Assembly: GCA_050701695.1 (NCBI GenBank)
Contig: JBOGDE010000010.1
Span: forward strand, 1 to 34,962
Reading direction: 5' to 3'
Source: WHSM01 sp050701695
Lineage (GTDB): Bacteria > Actinomycetota > Actinomycetes > Mycobacteriales > Micromonosporaceae
Length of the DNA stretch: 34,962 bases
The notes beneath the pieces are model-generated. The model was not told the origin of the DNA, did not search any database, and was given only the letters and a program-made list of their open reading frames with translations. A program made the translations under genes and the position numbers. Within the stretch, counting starts at the first letter, position 1. Every line of letters begins with the position of its first letter. This document shows positions 7,892-14,962 of the stretch, piece by piece.

Positions 7892-8845
7892 TCAGTCCTG
7901 CTTCGGCTTCGCCTTCCGAGGCGCCGACTTCCGCGGGGCGCGCCCCGGCTTCGTGGGCTTGCTGGTGCCGCCCTCGGTGTCCATGCCCTCGAGCAGCTCC
8001 TCGACCACGTCGTCGGGCAGGTCCTCCGACTGGTCTTCCCGCTGGTCTTTCGGCTGGCCGGACGGCGCCTCGGCGGTCTCCGGGGGCGTCAGCTCCTTGG
8101 CATCGTCTGCTGGCTCTGACTCAGGCGTCGGTGGTGCGGGCGCCGCACCAGCGCCGAGCAGCGTGGTCAGTGCGGCGCCGATGACACGGCGGAAGGCGCG
8201 GCCACCGCGCCGCCGGTCCAGCACCGCGACCTCGAGCCGGTCGGCGGGGATCTCCCGCTTCTGGCCACCCTCGCCGCCGACACTGCCCAGCGCCTCCACC
8301 GCCAGCCGCAGCGAGTCGGCCAGCGACGCCTCGTCACGGTGCCGCTCCCGGAGCACCGAGGAGATCGCGTCGACCTGGCCTCCCATCGCGACGAACCCCG
8401 GCTCGTCACCGACCGAGCCGTCGTAGGTGATCCGGTACAGCTCGTCGGCGGCCGGGGTCTCCCCCAACTGGGCGATGCAGATCTCCACCTCGAACGGCTT
8501 GTGCTGTTCGGTGAAGATCGCCCCCAGCGTCTGGGCGTACGTGTTCGCCAGCCACCGGCCGTTCACGTCGCGTCGGTCGTAGCTGTAGCCACGGATGTCG
8601 GCGAGCCGTACCCCGGCCATCCGGAGGTTTTCGAACTCGTTGTAGCGCCCGACGGCGGCGAACCCGATCCGGTCGTAGATCTCGCTGATCTTGTGCAGCG
8701 CGGTCGAGGTGTTCTCCGCGACGAACAGCACCCCGTCGACGTAGGTCAGCACCACGACACTGCGGCCCCGGGAGATGCCCTTGCGGGCGTACTCCGACTT
8801 GTCCCGCATCAGCTGCTCAGGCGAGGCGTAGAACGGCATTGCCAC
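7892..8845 (-). CDS. prcA: 20S proteasome alpha subunit
   Basis: 317 residues from GTG 8845. FYASPEQLMRDKSEYARKGI (5-24) and SRGRSVVVLTYVDGV (25-39) are the N-terminal gate and first strand of bacterial alpha subunits, and VGRYNEFENLR and RGYSYDRRDV follow. The GTG start has GAGGAG 10 nt upstream; the ATG two codons later is the alternative. Known homologues start M-x-x-PF, matching the GTG. Alpha rings frame the chamber and carry the gate opened by the Arc/Mpa ATPase. The core ends near residue 235. It is followed by an unusual tail of about 80 residues: Pro/Glu-rich, then strongly acidic (DQREDQSEDLPDD), then basic (KPGRAPRKSAPRKAKPK). The gene lies 47 nt after prcB in the same operon. Confidence 0.95.
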   Translation of the reverse strand: MAMPFYASPEQLMRDKSEYARKGISRGRSVVVLTYVDGVLFVAENTSTALHKISEIYDRIGFAAVGRYNEFENLRMAGVRLADIRGYSYDRRDVNGRWLANTYAQTLGAIFTEQHKPFEVEICIAQLGETPAADELYRITYDGSVGDEPGFVAMGGQVDAISSVLRERHRDEASLADSLRLAVEALGSVGGEGGQKREIPADRLEVAVLDRRRGGRAFRRVIGAALTTLLGAGAAPAPPTPESEPADDAKELTPPETAEAPSGQPKDQREDQSEDLPDDVVEELLEGMDTEGGTSKPTKPGRAPRKSAPRKAKPKQD

Positions 8846-8892
8846 GGCTGGTGGTCTCCTCTATGTGATGGGTCGGGTCTGCGGCGCCGGCG

Positions 8893-9732
8893 CTAGCCGC
8901 CCGGGTTCTCCATACGCTGGTTGACGACCGCCTCGGCCACCGTGGCGGCCTGCTCGTCGGTGAGCCGCTCGGTGCCCTCTGCCGTCGCGGTCATCACGAC
9001 CGGGAAGATCTTGCGGGTCATGTCGGGGCCGCCGGTGGCCGAGTCGTCCTCGGCGGCGTCGTAGAGCGCCTCGACCGCGATCCGTACCGCGTCTTCGCTC
9101 GACATGCCCTGGCGGTAGCGCTTCTTCATGGCGGACTTGGCGAAGATCGAGCCGGAGCCGATGGCGTGGAACTCGCGCTCGGCGAAGCAGCCGCCGGTGA
9201 CGTCGAAGCTGAAGATCCGTCCGGCATCGCCCGGGTTGTCGGCCTCGGTGTCGAACCCGGCGAACACCGGTAGCACCGCGAGCCCCTGCATCGCGGCGGC
9301 CAGGTTGCCCCGGATCATCGCGGCGAGCCGGTTGGCGGTGCCGTGCAGCGAGAGCGTGGTGCCCTCGATCTTCTCGTAGTGCTCCAGCTCGACCTGGAAG
9401 AGCCGGACCAGCTCCAGCCCGACCCCGGCGGCACCGGCGTACCCGACCAGGGAGTACGGGCCGGCGGGGAAGACCTTCTCGATGTCCCGGCTGGCGATCA
9501 GGTTGCCCATGGTGGCGCGCCGGTCGCCGGCCATCACCACGCCGTCGGCGCAGGTCACGGCGACGATGGTGGTGCCGTGCGTGGCCAGGTGTTCGGCCGA
9601 CCCCGGCGGCATGGGACGCCGCCCCGGCAACAGATCCGGAGCGGCGAGTCTCAGAAACTCGGTGAACGAGGAGATCCCCGGGGTGGTGAACACAGCTGGT
9701 AGACGCCCGGTTGCACCAAAGTCCGCTGCCAC
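8893..9732 (-). CDS. prcB: 20S proteasome beta subunit (catalytic, with propeptide)
   Basis: 279 residues from GTG 9732, chosen because AGAGGGA lies 5 nt upstream and known PrcB proteins begin close to V-A-x-x-F-x-A-T-G-R-L-P. The propeptide is residues 1-53. Autocleavage in HGTTIVAV would expose T54 as the N-terminal nucleophile. The expected partners are at the right distance: D70 in VMAGDRRA (mature Asp17) and K86 in DIEKVF (mature Lys33). These threonine proteases degrade Pup-tagged proteins inside the alpha7-beta7-beta7-alpha7 barrel. The same frame stays open for 50 codons further upstream, but that stretch lies antiparallel-free inside an endonuclease VII remnant read in another frame and does not resemble PrcB. 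The first 82 nt of prcB overlap that remnant. Confidence 0.95.
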   Translation of the reverse strand: MAADFGATGRLPAVFTTPGISSFTEFLRLAAPDLLPGRRPMPPGSAEHLATHGTTIVAVTCADGVVMAGDRRATMGNLIASRDIEKVFPAGPYSLVGYAGAAGVGLELVRLFQVELEHYEKIEGTTLSLHGTANRLAAMIRGNLAAAMQGLAVLPVFAGFDTEADNPGDAGRIFSFDVTGGCFAEREFHAIGSGSIFAKSAMKKRYRQGMSSEDAVRIAVEALYDAAEDDSATGGPDMTRKIFPVVMTATAEGTERLTDEQAATVAEAVVNQRMENPGG

Positions 9733-9860
9733 GTAGTCCCTCTCAGGTAGCCGATCGCCTTGTCTAGCAGGTCCGGGTTGTCCTTGAACTGCCCGAGGCC
9801 GCCGTTGCAGTTGAAGCACAGAATGCCACGTACGTTCCCGTACACGTGATCGTGGTCCAC
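9651..9860 (-). pseudogene. Truncated endonuclease VII-like (HNH/His-Me finger) remnant between pup and prcB
   Basis: The minus-strand frame from GTG 9860 encodes VDHDHVYGNVRGILCFNCNG and continues with GLGQFKDNPDLLDKAIGYLR, the second half of an endonuclease VII-type nuclease. The DHDH metal/catalytic motif and the CxxCN second zinc pair are both present. The frame can be followed upstream only to the pup stop (9900). There it reads LCPIKWSRSGHA, where family members should have a CxxC pair plus 20 or more residues of N-terminus, so the first zinc pair and N-terminus are missing. Downstream it runs 82 nt into prcB and ends in unrelated sequence. From memory, intact endonuclease VII-domain genes occur at this position in several actinobacteria. 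This copy looks decayed; a short expressed peptide from GTG 9860 cannot be excluded. Confidence 0.7.
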
Positions 9861-9899
9861 AGCGTGCCCACTCCGACTCCACTTAATCGGACATAAGGC

Positions 9900-10118
9900 T
9901 CACTGGCCGCCTTTCTGTACATATCCCCTGACAAACTCTTCTGCGTTTTCCTCGAGTACGGAGTCGATTTCGTCGAGCAGGTCGTCGACGTCCTCGGAGA
10001 TCTTCTCGTGTCGCTCGGAGACCTCAGGATTGGCGGCAGGCTCTGGGGCTTCGTCGGTCTCCTGGTCCCGCTTGCTCTTACCGGACTGCGACTGACCACC
10101 GGTGTCCCGTGTCGGCAT
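9900..10118 (-). CDS. pup: Prokaryotic ubiquitin-like protein Pup
   Basis: 72 residues, an ordinary length for Pup. It is hydrophilic and acidic, with no Cys or Trp. The C-terminal half (VDDLLDEIDSVLEENAEEF) is the region that forms a helix on binding the coiled coil of Arc/Mpa. The end, GYVQKGGQ, carries a C-terminal glutamine that must be deamidated by Dop to glutamate before ligation to lysines of target proteins. GGAGGGAG lies about 10 nt before ATG 10118. It lies 62 nt downstream of dop and upstream of prcB, the standard order. Confidence 0.97.
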   Translation of the reverse strand: MPTRDTGGQSQSGKSKRDQETDEAPEPAANPEVSERHEKISEDVDDLLDEIDSVLEENAEEFVRGYVQKGGQ

Positions 10119-10180
10119 GAACGTGCTCCCTCCTCCGAGGTCTTCTACTTCGAAGCTACCCGCTGGTTACGACGAATCCC

Positions 10181-11698
10181 TTACCCGGACGTGAGCGCTT
10201 CGAGGAGATCCTTCGCGCTCGGGCACCGGTCGAACAACGCCCCTACGTGGGTCTTCGTGCCGCGTTCGGGCTCCATCATCGGGACCCGTACCAGGGACTC
10301 GCGGCCGACGTCGAAGATCACCGAATCCCAGCTGGCGGCGACCACCTCGCTGCCGTACTCCCCCAGGCAGCGGCCCCGGAAGTACGCCCGGGTGTCCTCC
10401 GGCGGGTTGGTCATCGCTGTGGTGACCTGCTCGTCGCCGAAGAGGGTCTTCATGGTGCCGCGCTTGACCATCCGGTTGTACAGCCCCTTGTCCGGCCGTA
10501 CGTCGGAGTACTGCAGGTCCACCAGCTGCAGCTTCGGGGAGGACCAGTCCAGGCCCTCGCGTTCCCGGTAGCCCTCCAGCAGCCGCAGCTTCGCCACCCA
10601 GTCCAACTCGCCGGCCAGCAGCATCGGATCCTCGCCCAGCCGGGACAGCACACTCTCCCAGCGGTCCAGGACGTCGGCGGTCACCTCGTCCAGCTCGGCC
10701 TCGGCGCGGTGCTCCATGTACGAGCGGGCCCGCTCGTAGTAGATCCACTGCAGATCCAGGGCGGTGAGGTGGCGACCGTCCCGCAGCCGCATCCGGTGCG
10801 TGAGGGTGTAGTCGTGGCTGACCGCGCGCAGCTCGTTGATCGGGTCGGAGAGCCCGAGGTCGCTGGCGATGTACTTGTCCTCGATCATCGCCAGCACCAG
10901 CGCGGTGGTCCCCACCTTCAGGTACGTGGCGGTCTCGGCGAGGTTCGCATCACCGATGATCACGTGGAGCCGCCGGTACCGGTCGGCGTCGGCGTGGGGC
11001 TCGTCGCGGGTGTTGATGATCGGCCGCTTCAGTGTCGTCTCCAGCCCCACCTCGACCTCGAAGAAGTCGGCCCGCTGGGTGATCTGGAAACCTGCCTGGC
11101 TGCCGTCCTGCCCGATCCCCACTCGGCCGGCGCCGCAGAACACCTGGCGGGTCACGAAGAACGGGGTCAGGTGCGAGACGATGTCCGCGAACGGCGTCGA
11201 CCGGCGCATCAGGTAATTCTCGTGGGAGCCGTAGCTGGCGCCCTTGTTGTCGGTGTTGTTCTTGTAGAGGTTGATCTGCTGCCCACCGGGCATCATGGCG
11301 GCCCGGCGCGCCGCCTCCGCCATCACCCGCTCGCCGGCCTTGTCCCACAGCACCAGGTCACGCGGGTTGGTGACCTCTGGGGAGGAGTACTCCGGGTGGG
11401 CGTGGTCGACGTAGAGCCGGGCGCCGTTGGTGAGTATCACGTTCGCCAGACCCATGTCCTCGTCGGCGAGCGCCTCGGCCGGGTCGTACAGCGCTCCGGA
11501 GTACGTGAAGCCGCGGGCGTCGCGCAGCGGGGACTCCTCCTCGTAGTCCCACCGCGCCCGGCCGCCACGCGCCAACTCCGGGCGCGCCCCGTACGCGTTG
11601 ACGATCTGCGACGAGGTCACCATCGGGTTGGCGCCTGGTTGCCCCGGCACCGAGATGCCGTACTCGACCTCAGTGCCCATCACGCGCCGGGTGCTCAT
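10181..11698 (-). CDS. dop: Pup deamidase/depupylase
   Basis: 505 residues, the expected length. The N-terminus MSTRRVMGTEVEYGISVPG matches Dop; E10 and E12 lie in the metal/ATP-binding strand of this glutamine-synthetase-like fold. GARLYVDHAHPEYSSPE (about 92-108) holds the active-site aspartate (D98 here) of the Dop/PafA family. INLYKNNTDNKGASYGSHEN and the later RTRDEPHADADRYRRLHVI-like segment (NTRDEPHADADRYRRLHVII) complete the nucleotide site. Dop turns Pup-Gln into Pup-Glu and also removes Pup from proteins. It is distinguished from the ligase PafA by its GTEVEYGI start and its place beside arc and pup. A TAGGCT -10 box lies 6 nt before the ATG and there is no Shine-Dalgarno, so a leaderless transcript is likely. 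Confidence 0.95.
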   Translation of the reverse strand: MSTRRVMGTEVEYGISVPGQPGANPMVTSSQIVNAYGARPELARGGRARWDYEEESPLRDARGFTYSGALYDPAEALADEDMGLANVILTNGARLYVDHAHPEYSSPEVTNPRDLVLWDKAGERVMAEAARRAAMMPGGQQINLYKNNTDNKGASYGSHENYLMRRSTPFADIVSHLTPFFVTRQVFCGAGRVGIGQDGSQAGFQITQRADFFEVEVGLETTLKRPIINTRDEPHADADRYRRLHVIIGDANLAETATYLKVGTTALVLAMIEDKYIASDLGLSDPINELRAVSHDYTLTHRMRLRDGRHLTALDLQWIYYERARSYMEHRAEAELDEVTADVLDRWESVLSRLGEDPMLLAGELDWVAKLRLLEGYREREGLDWSSPKLQLVDLQYSDVRPDKGLYNRMVKRGTMKTLFGDEQVTTAMTNPPEDTRAYFRGRCLGEYGSEVVAASWDSVIFDVGRESLVRVPMMEPERGTKTHVGALFDRCPSAKDLLEALTSG

Positions 11699-11704
11699 TC
11701 GACG

Positions 11705-11710
11705 AGCCTA
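11705..11710 (-). promoter_or_regulatory. -10 box of dop (leaderless)
   Basis: On the minus strand TAGGCT is followed by six bases (CGTCGA) and then the dop ATG. This spacing puts the transcription start at or within a base or two of the start codon. It gives dop-pup-prcBA a promoter separate from arc. Confidence 0.6.
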
Positions 11711-11725
11711 ACCGGCGTACCCACC

Positions 11726-11740
11726 GGCGCGCTCCGCGCC
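11726..11740 (-). terminator. GC hairpin between arc and dop
   Basis: GGCGCG-3 nt-CGCGCC, a perfect 6-bp stem, lies 21 nt beyond the arc stop and 16 nt before the dop -10 box. There is no T-run; it may weaken readthrough from arc. Confidence 0.3.
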
Positions 11741-11760
11741 ACGGTCGCCTCCACCGACCG

Positions 11761-13539
11761 TTACAGGTACTGGCCGGTGTTGGTGACGGTGTCGATGGAG
11801 CGTCCGGACTCGGTGCCCTTGCCGGTGACGAGGGTACGGATGTAGACGATCCGTTCGCCCTTCTTGCCGGAGATCCGGGCCCAGTCCTCGGGGTTGGTGG
11901 TGTTCGGCAGGTCTTCGTTCTCACGGAACTCGTCGACGCAGGCGTCCAGCAGATGCTGCAGCCGGATCCCCCGTACACCCGTGGTCAGCAGGTCCTTGAT
12001 CGCGCCCTTCTTCGCCCGGTCCACCACGTTCTGGATCATGGCGCCGGAGTTGAAGTCGCGGAAGTAGAGGACTTCCTTGTCACCGTTGGCGTACGTGACC
12101 TCCAGGAAGCGGTTCTCCTCGGTCTCGGAGTACATCCGCTCCACCGCGGACTGGATCATCGCGGCGACGCACGCGTCCGCGGAGCCGCCGTGCTCGGTCA
12201 GGTCGTCCGGATGCAGCGGCAGGTTGGGGGTGATGTACTTCGAGAAGATGTCCTTCGCCGCCTCGGCGTCGGGACGCTCGATGCGGATCTTCACGTCCAG
12301 CCGGCCGGGTCGCAGGATCGCCGGGTCGATCATGTCCTCCCGGTTGGAGGCGCCGATCACGATCACGTTCTCCAGGCTCTCGACACCGTCGATCTCGCTG
12401 AGCAGCTGCGGGACGATGGTGTTCTCCACGTCGGAGGAGACCCCCGAGCCACGGGTGCGGAACACCGAGTCCATCTCGTCGAAGAACACGATCACGGGCT
12501 GGCCCTCGCTGGCCTTCTCCCGCGCGCGCTGGAAGATCAGCCGGATGTGCCGCTCGGTCTCGCCGACGTACTTGTTGAGCAGCTCGGGGCCCTTGATGTT
12601 GAGGAAGTAGCTCTTGTGGGCCTTGTCGCCGGCCTGCTTGTCACTGACCTGCTTGGCGAGGGAGTTCGCCACCGCCTTCGCGATCAGGGTCTTGCCACAG
12701 CCGGGCGGGCCGTACAGCAGGACACCCTTCGGGGGCCGCAGCAGGTGCTCGCGGAACAGGTCGGCGTGCAGGAACGGCAGCTCCACCGCGTCGCGGATCT
12801 GCTCGATCTGCCCGTCCAGACCGCCGATGTCGTGGTAGTCGATGTCCGGGACCTCTTCGAGGATCAGCTCCTCGACCTCGGACTTCGGGATCCGCTCGTA
12901 GGCGTACGCGCTGCGCGGCTCGATCATCAGCGAGTCCCCGGCCCGCAGCGGCTGCTCGGCGAGCGAGGCGGCCAGGTGCACCACCCGCTCCTCGTCGGCG
13001 TGGGAGAGCACCAGCGCCCGATCGGAGAGCCCCTCGGGGCCCTCCAGGATCTCCTTGATCATCACAACTTCGCCGGCTCGCTCGTAGCCGAGCGCGTCGA
13101 CGATGTTCAGCGCGTCGTTGAGCAACACCTCCTGGCCGCGCAGCAGCTGCTCGCCCTCTACCGCGGGCGAGACCGCGACCCGCAGCTTGCGGCCGCCGGT
13201 GAACACGTCGACCGTGCCGTCCTCGTAGCGGTGCAGGAAGACGCCGTAGCCACTGGGTGGCTGCGCCAGCCGGTCGATCTCCTCCTTGAGCGTGACGATC
13301 TGCTCGCGGGCTTCCTTGAGAGTGCCCACCAGCTTCTCGTTCTGCTCGGTGAGTCGATGCACCTGCGCCTGCGCCGCCGCCAGCCGCTCCTCGAGCAGCC
13401 GCGTGTGGCGGGGGCTTTCGGTCAGCTTGCGCCGCAACAGTGCGAGCTCCTCCTGCAAGAAGCTCACCTGGGCGGAGAGGTCGTTGGCCTCATTCTCCAG
13501 ACGCGCGGCGCGTGTGTCCGCGTCTTCGCTACGTGCCAC
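11761..13539 (-). CDS. arc: Proteasome-activating AAA ATPase (ARC/Mpa)
   Basis: 592 residues from GTG 13539, with GGAGG 6 nt upstream. Layout: N-terminal coiled coil (about 10-92) that captures Pup; two OB-like domains (about 95-235); AAA module with Walker A GPPGCGKT (277-284), Walker B VIVFFDEMDSVF (349-360), and the ASNREDMIDPAILRPGR arginine-finger region; and a C-terminal tail ending in GQYL, the short motif that docks in the alpha ring and opens the gate. The hexamer unfolds pupylated substrates into the 20S core. It heads the locus, 62 nt upstream of dop, and is divergent from a ferredoxin gene. No missing residue was noticed. Confidence 0.96.
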   Translation of the reverse strand: MARSEDADTRAARLENEANDLSAQVSFLQEELALLRRKLTESPRHTRLLEERLAAAQAQVHRLTEQNEKLVGTLKEAREQIVTLKEEIDRLAQPPSGYGVFLHRYEDGTVDVFTGGRKLRVAVSPAVEGEQLLRGQEVLLNDALNIVDALGYERAGEVVMIKEILEGPEGLSDRALVLSHADEERVVHLAASLAEQPLRAGDSLMIEPRSAYAYERIPKSEVEELILEEVPDIDYHDIGGLDGQIEQIRDAVELPFLHADLFREHLLRPPKGVLLYGPPGCGKTLIAKAVANSLAKQVSDKQAGDKAHKSYFLNIKGPELLNKYVGETERHIRLIFQRAREKASEGQPVIVFFDEMDSVFRTRGSGVSSDVENTIVPQLLSEIDGVESLENVIVIGASNREDMIDPAILRPGRLDVKIRIERPDAEAAKDIFSKYITPNLPLHPDDLTEHGGSADACVAAMIQSAVERMYSETEENRFLEVTYANGDKEVLYFRDFNSGAMIQNVVDRAKKGAIKDLLTTGVRGIRLQHLLDACVDEFRENEDLPNTTNPEDWARISGKKGERIVYIRTLVTGKGTESGRSIDTVTNTGQYL

Positions 13540-13602
13540 GTCCCACCTCCCCGGCTCGAGGTCGTGTGTACCACCCTAGCCTCAAAACCTCGGTTCAGGC
13601 CT

Positions 13603-13624
13603 TTCGTAACACTCCTCTTACGAA
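13603..13624. promoter_or_regulatory. Inverted repeat in the arc/ferredoxin divergent gap
   Basis: TTCGTAA-8 nt-TTACGAA, perfect 7-bp arms, flanked by CC/GG that pair if one T is bulged. It lies 64 bp before the arc start and about 100 bp before the ferredoxin start. A TAGGGT (minus strand, 13578-13573) may be the arc -10. The AT-rich arms stand out in this GC-rich gap and could be a regulator site. Confidence 0.45.
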
Positions 13625-13722
13625 GGCATGTGGGATACGCGTCATTCTCGGCGCTCCCCTGATGCCGGCGTGTCGGCGGGCACCTAGTCTTGGCCTGGTA
13701 CGCGTTGCGAGGAGGTGCCACG

Positions 13723-14046
13723 GTGTCAACCGCACCCACCGGCGAGGGCTCGGTCGTCACGGCCGAGAACGCCGAGCCACTGGCCGTCTGGATCGACCAG
13801 GACCTCTGCACTGGTGACGGACTGTGTGTGCAGTACGCACCGGAGGTCTTCGAATTCGATATCGACGGGCTGGCGTACGTGAAGGACGCCGACGGCGAGC
13901 TGCTCACCGACACCGGGGCGCGTACCGGCGTACCGGCGCATCTGCGGCTGGAAGTGGTCGACGCGGCGCGCGAATGCCCGGGCGACTGCATCCACGTACG
14001 GCGCACCGCCGACGACGTCGAGGTAGCCGGACCCGACGCCGAGTGA
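13723..14046 (+). CDS. Small ferredoxin ([3Fe-4S] or [4Fe-4S])
   Basis: 107 residues from GTG 13723, which has GAGGAGG about 8 nt upstream; an in-frame ATG 11 codons earlier has none. The cluster ligands are visible: LCTGDGLC (C-x5-C, about 29-36) and ECPGDCIHV (about 87-95), matching the short actinobacterial ferredoxins that usually pass electrons to cytochromes P450 and other oxygenases. VWIDQDLC and EVFEFDIDG are the usual framework. The gene is divergent from arc, and its stop is separated by one base from the stop of the convergent tRNA methyltransferase. No P450 or reductase lies nearby, so its partner is unknown. Confidence 0.88.
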   Translation: MSTAPTGEGSVVTAENAEPLAVWIDQDLCTGDGLCVQYAPEVFEFDIDGLAYVKDADGELLTDTGARTGVPAHLRLEVVDAARECPGDCIHVRRTADDVEVAGPDAE

Positions 14047-14047
14047 C

Positions 14048-14962
14048 CTAACCGTCCGTAGCCGGCTCGCCGGCCGCGAGCTGGGCCTTACGCGCCGCGT
14101 ACGCCTCCGCGCCCTTGCTGGGCTTACGCCGGCGTGGCGGCGCCACCACACCTTCGGTGAGCCGGCGCGCGGTGACCAGGAACGCGGTGTGGGCCACCAT
14201 CCGGTGGTCCGGGCGCACCGCCATGCCGTCGACGTGCCATTCCCGGTTCATGGACTCCCAGGCGCGTGGTTCGGCGAAACTTCCGGACTCGCGCAGCGCC
14301 TCGACCAGCTCGGAGAGCTGGGGCGTGGTGGCGACGTACCCGACCAGGACGCCACCGGGGATCAGCATCCGCCGCACCGTGGCCAGCACCTGCCATGGGG
14401 TGAGCATGTCCAGCACGACCCGGTCCACGCCCTCCTCGCGGCACTCCGCGACGTCGCCGACGTGCAGCTCCCACGCCGGGTGCGGGCCGCCGAAGAACTG
14501 TTCGACGTTGTGCCGCGCCACCTCGGCGAACTCGGGCCGGATCTCGTACGAGATGACCCGGCCGTGCTCGCCGACGGCGCGCAGCAGGGAGCAGGTCAGC
14601 GACCCGGAGCCGGCACCCGCCTCCACCACCGTCGCGCCGGGGAACACGTCGCCGAACGCCACGATCTGCGCCGCGTCCTTCGGGTAGATCACCTGTGCGC
14701 CGCGCGGCATCCCGAGTACGTAGTCGGTGAGCAGCGGGCGGAACGCCAGATACTGCGTACCGCCGGAGGACGCGACGACCACGCCCTCGCTGCGGTCGAT
14801 CAGGTCGTCGTGGGCCAGCCAGCCCCGATGGGTGTGGAACACCTTCCCGGCCGCGAGGGTGATGGTGTGCAGCCGCCCCTTGGGGTCGGTGAGCTGTACC
14901 CGGTCACCCGGTCGGAACGGGCCGTGCGGTACGCGGATCGGTGATTCGGGTGGTACGGACAC
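14048..14962 (-). CDS. trmI: tRNA (adenine-58-N1)-methyltransferase
   Basis: 304 residues from GTG 14962. The N-terminal beta domain (FRPGDRVQLTD...) is followed by GTQYLAFRPLLTDYVLGMPRG and YPKDAAQI, hallmarks of the TrmI family. A Rossmann SAM site, VVEAGAGSGSLT (112-123), then ISYEIRPEFAEVARHN for the ribose, and VVLDMLTPW for the catalytic pocket complete it. The enzyme makes m1A58 in the T-loop of tRNA. The GTG abuts the TGA of the upstream M50 protease gene (TGAGTG), so the two form a coupled operon. The close link between this gene, arc and the proteasome is a familiar actinobacterial arrangement. Basic C-terminal tail (RRRKPSKGAEAYAARK). Confidence 0.93.
   Translation of the reverse strand: MSVPPESPIRVPHGPFRPGDRVQLTDPKGRLHTITLAAGKVFHTHRGWLAHDDLIDRSEGVVVASSGGTQYLAFRPLLTDYVLGMPRGAQVIYPKDAAQIVAFGDVFPGATVVEAGAGSGSLTCSLLRAVGEHGRVISYEIRPEFAEVARHNVEQFFGGPHPAWELHVGDVAECREEGVDRVVLDMLTPWQVLATVRRMLIPGGVLVGYVATTPQLSELVEALRESGSFAEPRAWESMNREWHVDGMAVRPDHRMVAHTAFLVTARRLTEGVVAPPRRRKPSKGAEAYAARKAQLAAGEPATDG

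Noticed and set aside
9733..9882. A 50-residue N-terminal extension of PrcB
   Set aside because: The extension does not resemble PrcB, lies over the endonuclease VII remnant in another frame, and GTG 9732 has a good ribosome site.
10247..13662. Long plus-strand open frames opposite dop and arc
   Set aside because: The same shadow effect; both opposite strands hold unambiguous proteasome genes.
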